Below, in pieces: positions 35,881 to 46,974 of a stretch of 64,000 bases of DNA. The stretch comes from Coprinellus micaceus (Eukaryota > Basidiomycota > Agaricomycetes > Agaricales > Psathyrellaceae), in NCBI GenBank assembly GCA_951394405.1, contig OX596339.1:3968001-4032000 (forward strand), read 5' to 3'. The notes under the pieces are model-generated. The model was not told the origin of the DNA. It saw only the letters and a program-made list of their open reading frames with translations, and did no database searches. Position numbers and translations under genes: made by a program. Position 1 is the stretch's first letter; each line of letters starts with the position of its first letter.

Positions 35881-36170
35881 GTACTCCTACCTTACACCGA
35901 AGAAAAGGCTGCTCAGTTGTGTGGTGTTTTTCTTTTCATTATTTACTCTAAGTCGCTGAATGGCCGGTTTGAAGTTAGTCGCTACAAGAAATAATGTTGG
36001 GAGAGTGGGGGCCGTGTTCATTCCATAGCATCACTCATGATATCAAGGTGAAGACGAGGCCACAAACTCTACGCAGATACCTCATTGAGAAGTCTCAACA
36101 ATGGCGTTTGTCGCGATTCGGGCGTCAATGGATTACGAATGTGAGGGGGGCTTTGAGCAGATGCCTCGTA

Positions 36171-37488
36171 TACGGTGGCCCATAGCGGCCAGCTTTGATT
36201 TCGGTTTTTGATTTTTGGTTTCGCGCCGTGTGAATTGGGTCCGGCCTGGTGCCCGGTGGTAGGGGAGGGGATTTGGGCTATGTCCCCTCCTTCCTTGGGC
36301 GTAGAGAGGTGCTAGTGGTATAATAGACCTAGTTTAAAGCATCCAAAGGGACAGCAACGCAAAGAACGCGATTTCTGAAAACTCCGAGAATGTCGGAGTT
36401 ACACCGAGCGCCGAAACTTGGGCGACAACCTGACGATCCGTCTTCCTGCTGTGTCGGTAGTCTTGGCGGGTACACACGCTAACGAGCCATCGTCATGGTG
36501 GGCGCTTAAAGTTCCAAGTAGGAGGCCAATACGTACAATCGCAGCGTCGGAACCGCGCGCATGTATGCATGATGCGAGTCGGTTCTCTTGCCATTCGAGA
36601 AGCAATAGGCACAAGCTGGGGGAGTTGTGACTCAACTGACAAGCCAAAGCTGTGAAATGATATCAAGCAAGTGGTATCCGTAGAGGGACGAGCACTGATA
36701 AATGTTACCTGAGTAAGGCTGAGTTGGAAAGACGTCATTCCGAGCTTCTTGAGGGTAAGCGATATCTGAGAACTTAGAAACATGCCCAAATTTATGGGGA
36801 GACGGGGCCATACGAGGAAAAACGGGGGCTTGCGAGTTGGAAGATCAATGCAACTATAAGGTATATAATATATCATGGTGGTCGGGTCATTTTCTATCCA
36901 TGGTTCTCGTATTGGCGCCCAGTGATCGTGAGGAGGCATGTGAGACTCCCGGCGGCGGTGATGATCCTGATCAAACACTCCCCCACCATTGAATGGGCAG
37001 CTGGGACAACTAGTACTCGAGAGGCCACGCGGAACCAGCTTGAATGATACAGAGAGTATCAAATTTATCCCCGCTTTTGTGGGGCACCATGACGGCCGTA
37101 ATATCTCTCTTTGAAAAAAAGGACGCGTTGTTCATATTTAAAGCCTATTTTCTATACTTTTCTGTTTTTTTGGCTGGCTATAATCCATCCCTTTCACCTT
37201 GTGGCGAAGGTGTAACTCAAGCCACTCGAGCTAATGTCACTGTTCAAAGTCTAGGCGTGACTCCGACATTCTCGGAGTTTGCGGAAATCGTGTTTTTCGC
37301 GCTGCTGTCCCTTGGGATGCTCTAAACTAGGTATGCTATACCACTAGCACTTCTCTACGCCCAAGGAAGGAGGGGACATAGCCCAAATCCCCTCCCCTAC
37401 CACCGGGCACCAGGCCGGACCCAATTCACACGGCGCGAAACCAAAAATCAAAAACCGAAATCAAAGCTGGCCGCTATGGGCCACCGTA
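36171..37488. mobile_element. 1318 bp DNA element with 235 bp terminal inverted repeats
   Basis: The left repeat 36171-36405 and right repeat 37254-37488 are near-identical inverted copies; about the outer 140 bp match without a visible difference. The ends are TACGGTGGCCCATAGCGG. The flanks carry the same 6 bp, CTCGTA, at 36165-36170 and 37489-37494, as a target duplication. The 850 bp core has no recognisable transposase. An open frame at 36493-37062 (minus) has no motif. It is probably a non-autonomous cut-and-paste element, inserted recently given the repeat identity. Confidence 0.85.
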
Positions 37489-37510
37489 CTCGTAGCGCCA
37501 TTTGGTACAT

Positions 37511-37945
37511 TACAGTCGTTTGCATATTAAATTTCGCGAACGAGTTTTTCTGTTTTGCTTTCGAGATGACAGGTGTGACCATCATTGCCGATGTCATACC
37601 CCCGTTGGGCCACCGTGGCCTCTCGTCGTGCAGCTGCAATGAGAGATGTTGTTCGTCATCTCAGAGAGCAATGCAGTATCGTGCTCCGCGAAGTCCGTGC
37701 GCAAAGTAGGGGGTACGGAGAGCGGGTGACTCTCGCACGGAACTTGAGCTCAGGTGAGCGCTTGAGCGTTGATCTTCCCATCACCTAAATGTTGGGATTT
37801 TGGAAGGTGTTTCGGACGTTTCGATGGCTGAAGTTCAACTTTCGACCCAGAATCGGGGCCTGTAGCCACGCTATAGGCGCTGATGTGACCATGTCACAGA
37901 AGTTTTGAGAATCTCGTCGCGAAATTTAATATGCAAACGACTGTA
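37511..37945. mobile_element. Tc1/mariner-like MITE, TA target
   Basis: 27 bp perfect terminal inverted repeats, starting CAGTCGTTTGCATATTAAAT, at 37513-37539 and 37917-37943. They are flanked by TA at 37511-37512 and 37944-37945. A CAGT start and TA target fit the Tc1/mariner superfamily. No coding capacity. Confidence 0.85.
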
Positions 37946-38392
37946 GTGCTGCTGCGAGTTTGAGGTAGCTCGATCCGAGCTCACCTCGAGGCAGGTCCCA
38001 CGCCCAAATCCGGGAGCTCGACCTTGTGAGCTCGAGCTGGGTTCGAGTTACCTCGAGCTACCTTGATGGCAACCCCCAAAACGGGGCACCCGCCTGGTTT
38101 CGACGATTTGGCGTCTGCTCTTGCTCGAACAGGTCCCCTTTCCCCCTAGATGACCGCCATTGCCCCTAGTTCCTCTTTCTAGATGATTCAGTGCCAAAAA
38201 GGTGTGGATCTGCCTGCCTCGACCATTTTGTGAGGGAACCCCTCCCAGTGAGGAAAGGGTTGGGAGGCGCTACGTAAGGTTCCATATACGGATCGAGCTC
38301 TCGAGGTGAGCTCGATCCAAGCCGAGTTCGAGCTGACCGAGTTTTGATGCCAACGCGACTCGAGGTAGCTCGACCTCGGCTCGCAGCAGCAC
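37946..38392. mobile_element. Second TA-target MITE, abutting the first
   Basis: Inverted ends GTGCTGCTGCGAG (37946-37958) and CTCGCAGCAGCAC (38380-38392), with imperfect continuation inward through GAGGTAGCTCGA-type sequence. Flanked by TA at 37944-37945 (shared with the neighbouring MITE) and 38393-38394. The interior is rich in GAGCTCGA-like short palindromes. No coding capacity. Confidence 0.75.
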
Positions 38393-38403
38393 TAGTCTGG
38401 CTG

Positions 38404-38410
38404 TATAAAT
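38404..38410 (+). promoter_or_regulatory. TATA box (TATAAAT)
   Basis: It lies 50 nt upstream of the ATG at 38454, directly beside the end of the second MITE. Confidence 0.4.
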
Positions 38411-38453
38411 ATGGGGGTGCGAGAGCCAATAATCCCCAGTTCAATTTCCCCAT

Positions 38454-38804
38454 ATGCCTAACTTCATTTCGACAATCCGAGCCAAGCTCAGCAACGACCG
38501 TGATCCGGTTCTCTCACCGCATACTGCCCCGCCGGCAGATGGACCAATTCTTCCTGGAGAAGAGTTAATTGTCCCACTTCACTTGGACACTGTGGACGCC
38601 CCTTCTCAAGAACTTCAGGACCTCATGACCTCGAAAGAGTCCCCGCTCGCCTTGACCGATACCCTACAAGTCATATTCGCCTGGTGTTACGCTTTGCTTC
38701 ACATGTCTTGTAATATGTGCTATATTTTTACTTTTGGTCTAGGACTTATTCTTTTTCTTTTGGCCAAACTCTTTTGTATTATTATTTGTGTTTTGGTTAA
38801 GTAG
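38454..38804 (+). CDS. Small protein with C-terminal membrane segment, 116 aa
   Basis: Open from an ATG 50 nt after a TATA box. The first 70 residues are hydrophilic and Pro/Asp-rich (SPHTAPPADGPILPGEE). The last 35 are very hydrophobic and Cys-rich (FTFGLGLILFLLAKLFCII), like a tail anchor. It is squeezed between a MITE and an LTR, so it may be part of a mobile element's remains rather than a host gene. No family recognised. Confidence 0.4.
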   Translation: MPNFISTIRAKLSNDRDPVLSPHTAPPADGPILPGEELIVPLHLDTVDAPSQELQDLMTSKESPLALTDTLQVIFAWCYALLHMSCNMCYIFTFGLGLILFLLAKLFCIIICVLVK

Positions 38805-38820
38805 TTGACCTTTGGTGATT

Positions 38821-39135
38821 TGTTATGACGATTATTGAGTCATCTTATTTATGACTCATACTCGACTCATCCTTAGTCTGCCTAGACTAAGTATGACTTG
38901 TCTCCGACTGTAATCGACTCATAGTTATATTGACTCATAGTTATAGTGACTCTTAGCGACTAGTATCCATGGGTATATAAACCCTATAGATTAGACCCAT
39001 GTACTTTAGCTTGTTATACTTTTTCCCCGTTATCGAATAGTGCCTTGTGCCAAAACCCAAAGACAACTAAGAGCAAACCAATTAAGCCAATAAGACAACG
39101 ACCAACGCCTAAGTCCAAGCGAGCTATCGTCAACA
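38821..39135 (+). mobile_element. LTR (lone or 5' remnant), Ty1/copia-like
   Basis: 315 bp beginning TGTTATGACGAT and ending ATCGTCAACA, so the ends are the inverted TGTT...AACA expected of LTRs. It contains a TATA box (GTATATAAACCC near 38972) and AT-rich direct repeats of GACTCATA. Immediately after the end comes CTTGGTAGTATCAGA, close to the TTGGTATCAGA primer-binding site of copia elements (from memory). No gag or pol follows, so it is a relic. No target duplication was identified with confidence. Confidence 0.55.
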
Positions 39136-39285
39136 TAGTTCTTGGTAGTATCAGATACAACGATCGTCAACATCGTACTCGATACCTAAGTTAAGTAATC
39201 ATTGCTTCATTGACCATTGACCTGCCCAGAGTCGACCAATTGTCGGACACTTGTCCAACTCCCTCATTGAGGTCGTAACACCTAG

Positions 39286-41184
39286 GGTATCCTCCAAGAC
39301 AATAACCCAAACCGCAAGCCAGGTACTCTCTCCAGAACAGCAATCCACGAGCTCCTTTCGTTCGGCCATGTGAACAAGACCTGGAGGGACGCCACGTCCG
39401 CCCCAGAACTCTGGGCACTCCTCTGGAATCCTTGCATGAGTCCCCGCCCCTTCGACTTTGTCACCGTGCGAGCCATGAATTGCTGTTCCGGTCCCATTTA
39501 TGTTGATGGCCGTTACGGGGAACAGTCTCTGAAGGGCATATTCGGCAAGGTGGACAACATGTCCCGCGTCGTCGGGATATCCTTGTCCATGCAACGGTTC
39601 CCGCATGATCCGACACGACATACTTTGAAGGTCTCAGCTCCATTCCTCGAATCCTTACATGTAGAGATGGGAGGGTCGTATATCAAGGACATACGCACAA
39701 CGCTCATACAAGCCGCAACTAACAGCTTGCGACGTGTGCATCTCGTCAACTGTACGATCCCCCCTGCCGCTCGTTACACCTGCCTGGTTTCTCTTCATCT
39801 CGAAGACGCGTACCAGAGCTCCATAGGACTCAACTACGTGCAACAGTGGCTGGAAGCTTGCGAGGGTTCGTCCAGCCTCACAGGTCTGCACTTGATCGGA
39901 GTCAAGAACGAACTGGCACAAGCTAGTCGCCCGGCTCTCGCCCTTCCAGACAGCATCGAGACGCTCTTTTTTACAGGGGATATCGAATCGTGTTCGTGGA
40001 TCAGCCGATGTCACTTTCCCCAGAGGTGCAACCTGGCTATCAACATAACTTTCGCGCAAGCGGATCTCTCTGACGAAGACATTGGCGCTCTACAGGAACT
40101 TGGGAGATGGGGCGCAGAGGGCGTGGATCCAGGCTCCGTCCTGAAGCTTGTCGACATTACTTTGGAACCTCCACCCCATGACCGCATGTCTTATCGCTAT
40201 GCTGACAATGGTCCGTTCTGTCATATCAAATGGGCGACGTCCGTGCAGGGGGTCACTGTGACCATTGCCGCCGGATCTATGCCGGATCACTGTCGCTATA
40301 TGGCGTTTTCTCAACTTCTGCAAGGTCTTCTCAGAACAGGCAAAGCGGATAACCCGGCATTTCCTCGCAGGCGAGTCGCAACTGTGGACGGGGAGACGGT
40401 CCTCAAGCTTGACGTCCCGGGCGGGAACGTCAAGGGTACGGAAGCTTACATGAAGCCTCTGATTGCCTACATTCGCAAGTTGGGACCCATCCAGAACCTC
40501 CACATCCCGAGATTTGATATCCGACTCACAGAGCACACTCGGTATCGCCGACACCTATGGGACGAGTTTCAGGACTGCGTGCCTACTACCTGGCCATACT
40601 ATTACAAGGCCCGCACTGGACGTAGACCTCACTGGGCAAGTAAATTCGACCCAAACGACCCGAGGGATTTATTCGATGGCCTTCCGATTGACCATGAAGA
40701 AGCGGAAAAGTACAGGTGGCGCAGAGCTGGGGACAGTACGGCTCTGCGAAGGCCGACTTTCCTCGACGTCTACGAGCAACTGGGCCTCTTTGATTGTAGA
40801 GGAGTTCCGATAACTGCGTTTGGGCTGTCGTTTGGAGCTCCATTGCGTCTCCTCCTCCCATCACTCAAGCTCATTCGGGTGTCAGATGCGGACTGGAGAT
40901 CAACGAAGGTGGAATATCTGTCCATCGGGCACTTTCTCTACAAGCGGTCCAGATCGCGGGACCATAGGGTCAAAACCCTGGAAGTATACTGTGAGAGAAA
41001 ATACCAAAGGTTTAGCGAGGAACACACCGAGAAGAAACTCCGCAGCTTCGGAGAGGGTGGCGGAGAGGCACTGCCTTACGACAAGGGATACTGGGAGGCT
41101 TCCTTCTGGATCGCTCTTATGAACAGACTCCTTCCTTCGGGCTCCACCCACAATACATATTCCGATGATGATATGTACTATTAG
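39286..41184 (+). CDS. F-box/LRR-like protein, 5' end unresolved
   Basis: Open without stop from 39286 to 41184. It is probably entered by splicing at TACTCTCTCCAG (exon from 39336), reading TAIHELLSFGHVNKTWRDA then TSAPELW, which is the second half of an F-box. The remaining ~600 aa has leucine-rich-like lines (SAPFLESLHVEMGG, LRRVHLVNC, LVSLHLEDAY, SLTGLHLIGV), the pattern of large basidiomycete F-box families. No ATG opens this frame upstream, and TAG occurs at 39283. The first half of the F-box was not identified, and an LTR ends 150-200 bp upstream, so the gene may have lost its first exon. The long clean frame nevertheless suggests recent function. It would act as an SCF substrate adaptor. 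Confidence 0.7.
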   Translation, partial: GILQDNNPNRKPGTLSRTAIHELLSFGHVNKTWRDATSAPELWALLWNPCMSPRPFDFVTVRAMNCCSGPIYVDGRYGEQSLKGIFGKVDNMSRVVGISLSMQRFPHDPTRHTLKVSAPFLESLHVEMGGSYIKDIRTTLIQAATNSLRRVHLVNCTIPPAARYTCLVSLHLEDAYQSSIGLNYVQQWLEACEGSSSLTGLHLIGVKNELAQASRPALALPDSIETLFFTGDIESCSWISRCHFPQRCNLAINITFAQADLSDEDIGALQELGRWGAEGVDPGSVLKLVDITLEPPPHDRMSYRYADNGPFCHIKWATSVQGVTVTIAAGSMPDHCRYMAFSQLLQGLLRTGKADNPAFPRRRVATVDGETVLKLDVPGGNVKGTEAYMKPLIAYIRKLGPIQNLHIPRFDIRLTEHTRYRRHLWDEFQDCVPTTWPYYYKARTGRRPHWASKFDPNDPRDLFDGLPIDHEEAEKYRWRRAGDSTALRRPTFLDVYEQLGLFDCRGVPITAFGLSFGAPLRLLLPSLKLIRVSDADWRSTKVEYLSIGHFLYKRSRSRDHRVKTLEVYCERKYQRFSEEHTEKKLRSFGEGGGEALPYDKGYWEASFWIALMNRLLPSGSTHNTYSDDDMYY

Positions 41185-42949
41185 TGTAGTTGCAGATTGA
41201 ACTTAATATATCCAGCGAGGTGTTTCGTGAGTGACGGAAATCTTCCTCTTGGTACCTCTTTGATATCCGCTCTCTACGTCCTCCAAACCAGCCTGGCATG
41301 AAATTCGGCCCAGACCCTCCGGCAGATGGGTGAAGCGCCGGCACATCCATAAAGATGGTGATCGAGGGAAGGATAATGCGTACATGAGCTGGTCGAGAGG
41401 GGCGAGCGACCCTCTTATCCGATCTATTTTCCGTGGTTCCCAGTCCAGAGCCCTCCAGTATCTGCAACTAAAAATAAAACGAAGAGGGAACTGGGAGCTT
41501 CACATAGATCCCGAGCTGTCCGATATCACCTCGTTCCGCATCTGCGGATAACCGTAGACTATGATTGTAGATACCCCCGCGTCAAGGCAACGTCGGGTGT
41601 GGTAGGTTTGCGCTCTCTTCATTGATCCTCCAGTGCGGAACACGACCCGTCGTGCACGTCAAGGTTCGAATCGGTACAGGCAGATCGAAGATCGAATGGG
41701 CCGAAATGGGAGATCCGGATGGCGTGACGACTAGCGAAAGGGAAATACACGGGCTGGGCAGACGTTAAACACTAGGGCGCATACGTCGTACGGCTGGGAG
41801 AATCGATTCAGTTGTGGAAGGCCCATCCTTTGTGTGCACGCTCATCCAGAGAAGAGGAGGTCGCTCGCGCTGGAACCCATGCATGACACAGAGCTTTGAA
41901 CTCCCCAGGGTTTCCGATCGCCAGTGAGATGAAGGCGCGCACCGAATTTTTCTTTCCACGGACGGTCAATCCCTCCGAGGAAGTCGTATGCCTGGCGACC
42001 GCACCTCCCGAGCACGTAGTGTATCTGAATTCCAGATACCGCCTTGGCGTGGTGGAGTCAGAGGCAGAAGACCTGGAGGGAGCCACCGACATGTGGAGGA
42101 ATTGAGCAACCAGCGTAGTCTAAGAGCACCAGCGAGTGAGAACGGCTGGATCCGGGAGCCAGAGGAGAACTGAGAAGCAGATCCAGGATGGAACCGTACA
42201 ACAGTAGCAAATAAGGACTGACCGCTCTTGCCACAGGGCGTGTCGCTTGTACCTCTCTCCCCTGGCTGGTACAGCCGCTCACACGTCAGAAAGGTCAGAT
42301 TCCTCCCTGGGGGAGTTGATAGCGAACCACGCACTTCTCCGCCCAGGGACCTAGTGACCGAGGAGGTGAGGTACGTGTTTTGCATTGCCGCCCATAGACA
42401 GGGAGGGATCGACTTAGTTAAGTGGAAGCTTGTGGGTAGATCGAGGCCGCACAATAACCTCTGCCATACAGAGCGATTGTAGTGCTGAGCGTGTACTCGA
42501 ACTACAAGCAACACCCAACCAAGGGCGATTTCCCTGCTCGCCGAAGGACGCATCGGCTTTACGCTGGGCACAGGTGATATCGAGGTAAACGATGAGGAAT
42601 CTGAATCAGCGAAACCCCAAGCTTATCGATGAGCGGAAGCAGGGTGGAGATGAACGTCAAGGACAAGCCTCGACTCCTCGTGTGCAGTCCATGACGTCGG
42701 CACGTTCCCACCGGCCTCGTGCCTTCCGCGTGATTCTGGTTCGCGCACAAGCCCAGTTCGCAGCACCCGATACCTCCCAGTATGTTCAAACGATATATAC
42801 ACGAGGTCGATGAGGTGACGATCTTCCTATCCATATCGCGAAATCGACTCATAAAGTGCACACCCATATGGACTCACTGGTGTACGCTGCAGGGGCTGAA
42901 ACGATCCGTATACGTACTGGCCCCCACCCCACCATCATCCAGCTTTTTC
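41185..42949. other. No intact gene; a short LRR-like fragment
   Basis: An open frame at 41330-41551 reads SRALQYLQLKIKRRG and may be a relic of the same F-box/LRR type. Elsewhere overlapping open frames without motifs. Confidence 0.3.
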
Positions 42950-45900
42950 ACCATCTGTCATCCCGCCGCCTCAACTCATCTCCCCACTGGAACGTTCGAG
43001 CGGATCCAACGAAGAGCTCGGTTCGGCAGGTGGGATGCTCGAAACGAAACAACAGAGAAGTTGAGGTGCCTAGGCGGTAGCCAAGAAGTAACTATTCCGA
43101 GAGGACGAACGCCTGGAGATGTCCAAACGATGATGCGATCGTCGAGAAACGGATCAAGTGCTGCGATACACATACGTTGCAAGAAATGAAGTTCAAGATG
43201 CACAGACTGAGGGTTGGAGATATCCCGTTTCGTTGGAAGAGACGACGATGATCCAGTCGTTTGTCAATAGATCGAGCCTTGTGATACTACTCCTGAGAAA
43301 CTGGGATCGCGTTGAGGAGGGTCGACTTCGGGGGTGAAGAGTGTGCCTTGTACGAGAGACAGGGGGGCCTCGACTGAACTATGCATAACGTGCAGCGTTG
43401 AGGCGAGTGAGCGAAGGAAGGTTGCTACGCACTCGCAACATCCGTCCCTTCACACCTCAACTCATCCCAGCGTACCGACACGTTCGCCTCAATGCAGCGT
43501 TCGATCGGGAGTGAGGGATTGAGGAATGTTCTGAAGGAGAGAGAGGAAGCGGGCCAGAGCCGATAGGGTCGACTTGTGTGGACGCTAAGTGAGGGTAAGG
43601 GCATATAGCACGCACGGAGCTTAACATACGCGATCTGATTCTTTCCCCAATCCACGAACTCCGTATCCCAATCGTATCGACTGGATCGCCTCAACGAGAC
43701 GTTCGATTATAAACGAGGGAGTGGAGAGCGTTTCGAAAGGGGGGAGAAACGCCGGCATGCGTTCGGTGAGCGAATGTGCAGGGACGTTTAGAGAAGAGAG
43801 ACGCGTTTTGGCCCTGACGCTAGAGGTGATATCGAGAGTGCTCCGGATTATCGAGGCGAGCGGGGGGTGATCTAAAGGGCGGAAAGTGCAACTCGGTGTG
43901 GAAGGAACGCCCTTGCGCATATACACACGCCTTCCATCCATCCCGACCTACAGCCGTTATCCCATCCCAAAGTATCATGCACTTTCTCCTCGACTGGGAG
44001 CGGGCACGAAACGGGGGAGTGAAGGCGGCTTCCTGGGGTAAAGGGACGGGGAGGGTGGCTGATTGACGCCGAGTGGTCGACACTGGTTCAGAATGAGAGG
44101 GGTGAGTAGAGAGAAAACATGGAATCGGAAGTACGTACGCACAATGTACGCCCTCATTTCCTTCCCATCGGTCCTGAGCTGAGAACGTATACTCGTCTCC
44201 GGTGCTCGCTGACTACCGAACACAGGGATAGGAGCAGAATCTAACATACGAACACTTGCCTACGAGCGAAATCGGCCCCACGAATAATAACCGCACACGC
44301 TCCAAGTCTTGCAGAATATTTCCCTCCCAGCCGGTCCAATGATCCTTGCAGATCGTAGGTCCCCCGCGCGGATGTGCCCTCCATAGAGGTTGCGTGGCGG
44401 AGACGAAGGAGTAGCCACAGTATCAGTGGGGAGGGAGTATGCCGAGCGGGCGGTGCTCAGTTCAGGTAGGTCGGACGTCGAACGAGCCGTAGATTTTGAG
44501 ATCTAGAGTAAGAGACCGAGTGGATTCGACACCCGGGCGCGCAAGCAGCCACTCGCCAATTCTCTCCCTTTGTCAGTTTCCGCCGAATCCCGCGCTCTAT
44601 TCAATCGTCTCACTGAGACGATCTAATGGGAATGGAGAGAGGAAGGGATGTTTGGCGGGGAGGGAGGGGCGGTGGATGCTGAGTGCGAGGGGGCTGATTC
44701 GAGCGATGGACGGAGATCTAGAGCACACGAGAGATGATCGAGAGAAACGAACGAGTAGAATCGAGAGTCGCATGAATGCATACGTGCTCTCAGCCATCCA
44801 CGAGCATCGAGATGGCCTACCGCATCCCCACTCACGGCTGCGATTCCATGAATGAGACGTCACGGCGGATCCGGGGGATGGCCATTGAAGGGAGGGACGA
44901 CGGAGCTCGAAGTCGTTGATACGAACTGGAAGACGTTCGGCATTGGAGCGATTCGTGGTGTCGAGCCGTCAGCACTGTTAATCGGGGGATTGAGTGTCAA
45001 GGAGAACGACCAAGGAATGAGGGAGCAAGAGGTAGCGCCAAGGCTCGAAGCGATAGCGATCAGCTAGAGCAGATAAAGATCGAGCCCATATCTAACGCGT
45101 CGATGTAGCATACTTAACCCATGAGAGGAGTGATGCTATGATACACGCACAGCGTTTCTCTCCTTTATTTCTCCCTGGCCACCATGGTCGTCGTCGTCGT
45201 GGTTGGAGTCGAAGATTCAAGGGACACGCCCTGCATCAACTCCACGTTCCCACCTCGCTGCATGCGTCCGGCCGGCCTCCCTCCGTCCTGGGTCGTGGAT
45301 GCGAGAAGAGACTCGGGCTGTCTCGTCCTTTCGACTATGAGGTATCCCGACAATCTTATTTCCCCCACCTCATCTCCCCCACAATCTTGGTCCAGAATCA
45401 GAGCTCGCTCGGATCGCCTTTCTCCCCGTCCGTTGGATCCACCTTCGATCGCCTTTCCACCTATGTCCCTCGGTGCTTCGAGCACATGCAGCGAAAAAGC
45501 GTGGGTGCCGACACGCTCAGTCTCAACTACCACGAACATCTGGGCCTGGAGCAGGGGTCGACGCCTGTTCGTACTGAGTCGATTGCCGCAATGGGACGTT
45601 CGGGCGGGAACGAGGGGAGACTAGAAAGACGGGAGCGGCGGGGCAGGAGAGGCGGTAGATGCAGGGTGAAAGACGTTGATCGAGCGAGCGGTGGATGCGG
45701 AACCGATACTGAGAGATCTTTACTCGAGAGGGTGTCATCGAGGGGGAGAGTGTGTGTCGCAGAATTCAGAACCGCACGAACTCCCACGTATGAGGCCGAG
45801 CATCGAACGCAGAGACGAATTTTGAGATATGGAGGGAGAGAAAGCAAGGTCGATACGCTTCCGATTTCCTCCCCCGTTTCCAAGCTCCATATCCCATTCG

Positions 45901-46900
45901 TACCGACTCAATCGTCCCAACGAAACGTCCGGGCGTGAACGATGGGAAAGAGGAAGCTTTCGTCTGTGAGGGAAGAGGTGGACGCGGAGTGACAGGCGTC
46001 GATCGAGCGATGGCCGAAGGGCGGACGTCGAGAGATCTAGAGAGTCGGAGAGAGCGTGTCGCAGCATCGACAGCCGAACCGCGTTTTCCCACGGCGATCC
46101 ATTACCCAAGTGGTATCCCGTATCGGTCCCCCACCGATACATACACGCTCGTTAGCGAGCTCGATCTGGGGTTGCAGCGTGGGGGGACGGGTTGAGAGGT
46201 GGAATGAGGTCGAGCTTTGTACGCAGATTCGAATTTTGAGGCATCGATACACTACACGCGCGTGCAGGGGCTAATTCCCTCCCCCTCGCCAGTTTCTTTG
46301 AATCCCAGCGTCCCTATTCGATCGCGTCAACGGGACGTTCGAATGTGGACGAGGAGAGAGAGAGCTTTGGTGGGGAGGCAAGAGGCAGACACGGAGTGAA
46401 CGTCTCGATCGAGCGTTCGCTGCGGACTGGAGATTGAGAGATATAAAGAAACGGACAGAGATGTAGAAAAACAGAGAAAAGGAAGATCGGGAAACGCACG
46501 CACGCACACCCCCCGCCAACGTACGACGTTCAATCTCGAGCGCCTCGACCAACGATACGCAATCTGGAGATGAGGACACGACGTGGGAGTGAAGCGCCGT
46601 TTTGGAAGGGAGTGAACAAAGGCGATCGGCGTAGAGTCCACATCGAGACGAGAGAGAGAGAAAAGAACGGGATCAACGATACAACCACCCGCCACTCCAC
46701 TTCATTACCGACTTGACATCCCAAGTATACCTCTTCCATCGCGAAGAGAGGAGGTTTCAAGGGAGAGAAACGAGCGTTAAAAGAGGGAGTGGGGAGGGCG
46801 TTGATGCCTCCTGAACCTTGGGAAAGATAGAGAGATGAGACTACGATATGATCGACGCACACATCACTTCCCAGTAGACACCAGCAACCCAACCTACCAC
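42950..46900. repeat. Field of diverged repeat copies (left block)
   Basis: A ~65 bp core of the form CGTACCGACTCAATCGTC, then CAACGAGACGTTCGAACGGG, then ACGAGGGAGTG recurs near 43465, 43665, 44605, 45565, 45895 and 46305. It is often followed by GGCGTCGATCGAGCGATGG-like and CGAGAGATCTAGAGA-like pieces. Spacing is irregular (about 200-970 bp). One strand is GA-rich, which creates long chance open frames. The same core fills 60.9-64 kb. It may be a decayed transposon or satellite family. Confidence 0.6.
45395..45560 (+). repeat. Fragment homologous to 54085-54270
   Basis: Both contain CTCGCTCGGATCGCCTTTCT, and their translations share SLGSPFSPS, then HMQRK / HMERK and H.HLGLE. They look like two relics of one unidentified protein-coding or mobile sequence. 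Confidence 0.5.
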
Positions 46901-46974
46901 GATATCTCCCGATTATGAGTCATATCCGGGACGGGTGGGTGGGCTGAAAGGGCCTCCAAGGGAAGGGACGGTTG

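Noticed and set aside
36493..37062. 189-codon frame as transposase of the 1.3 kb element
   Set aside because: No catalytic DDE-like pattern, zinc-binding or DNA-binding motif was visible, and it extends to neither end.
41966..42571. 201-codon minus-strand open frame
   Set aside because: No signal peptide, domain or intron signal, and low-complexity Ser/Arg/Pro composition.
45138..45938. 266-codon plus-strand open frame
   Set aside because: It lies in the repeat field, follows the repeat's purine bias, and overlaps other long frames. No motif.
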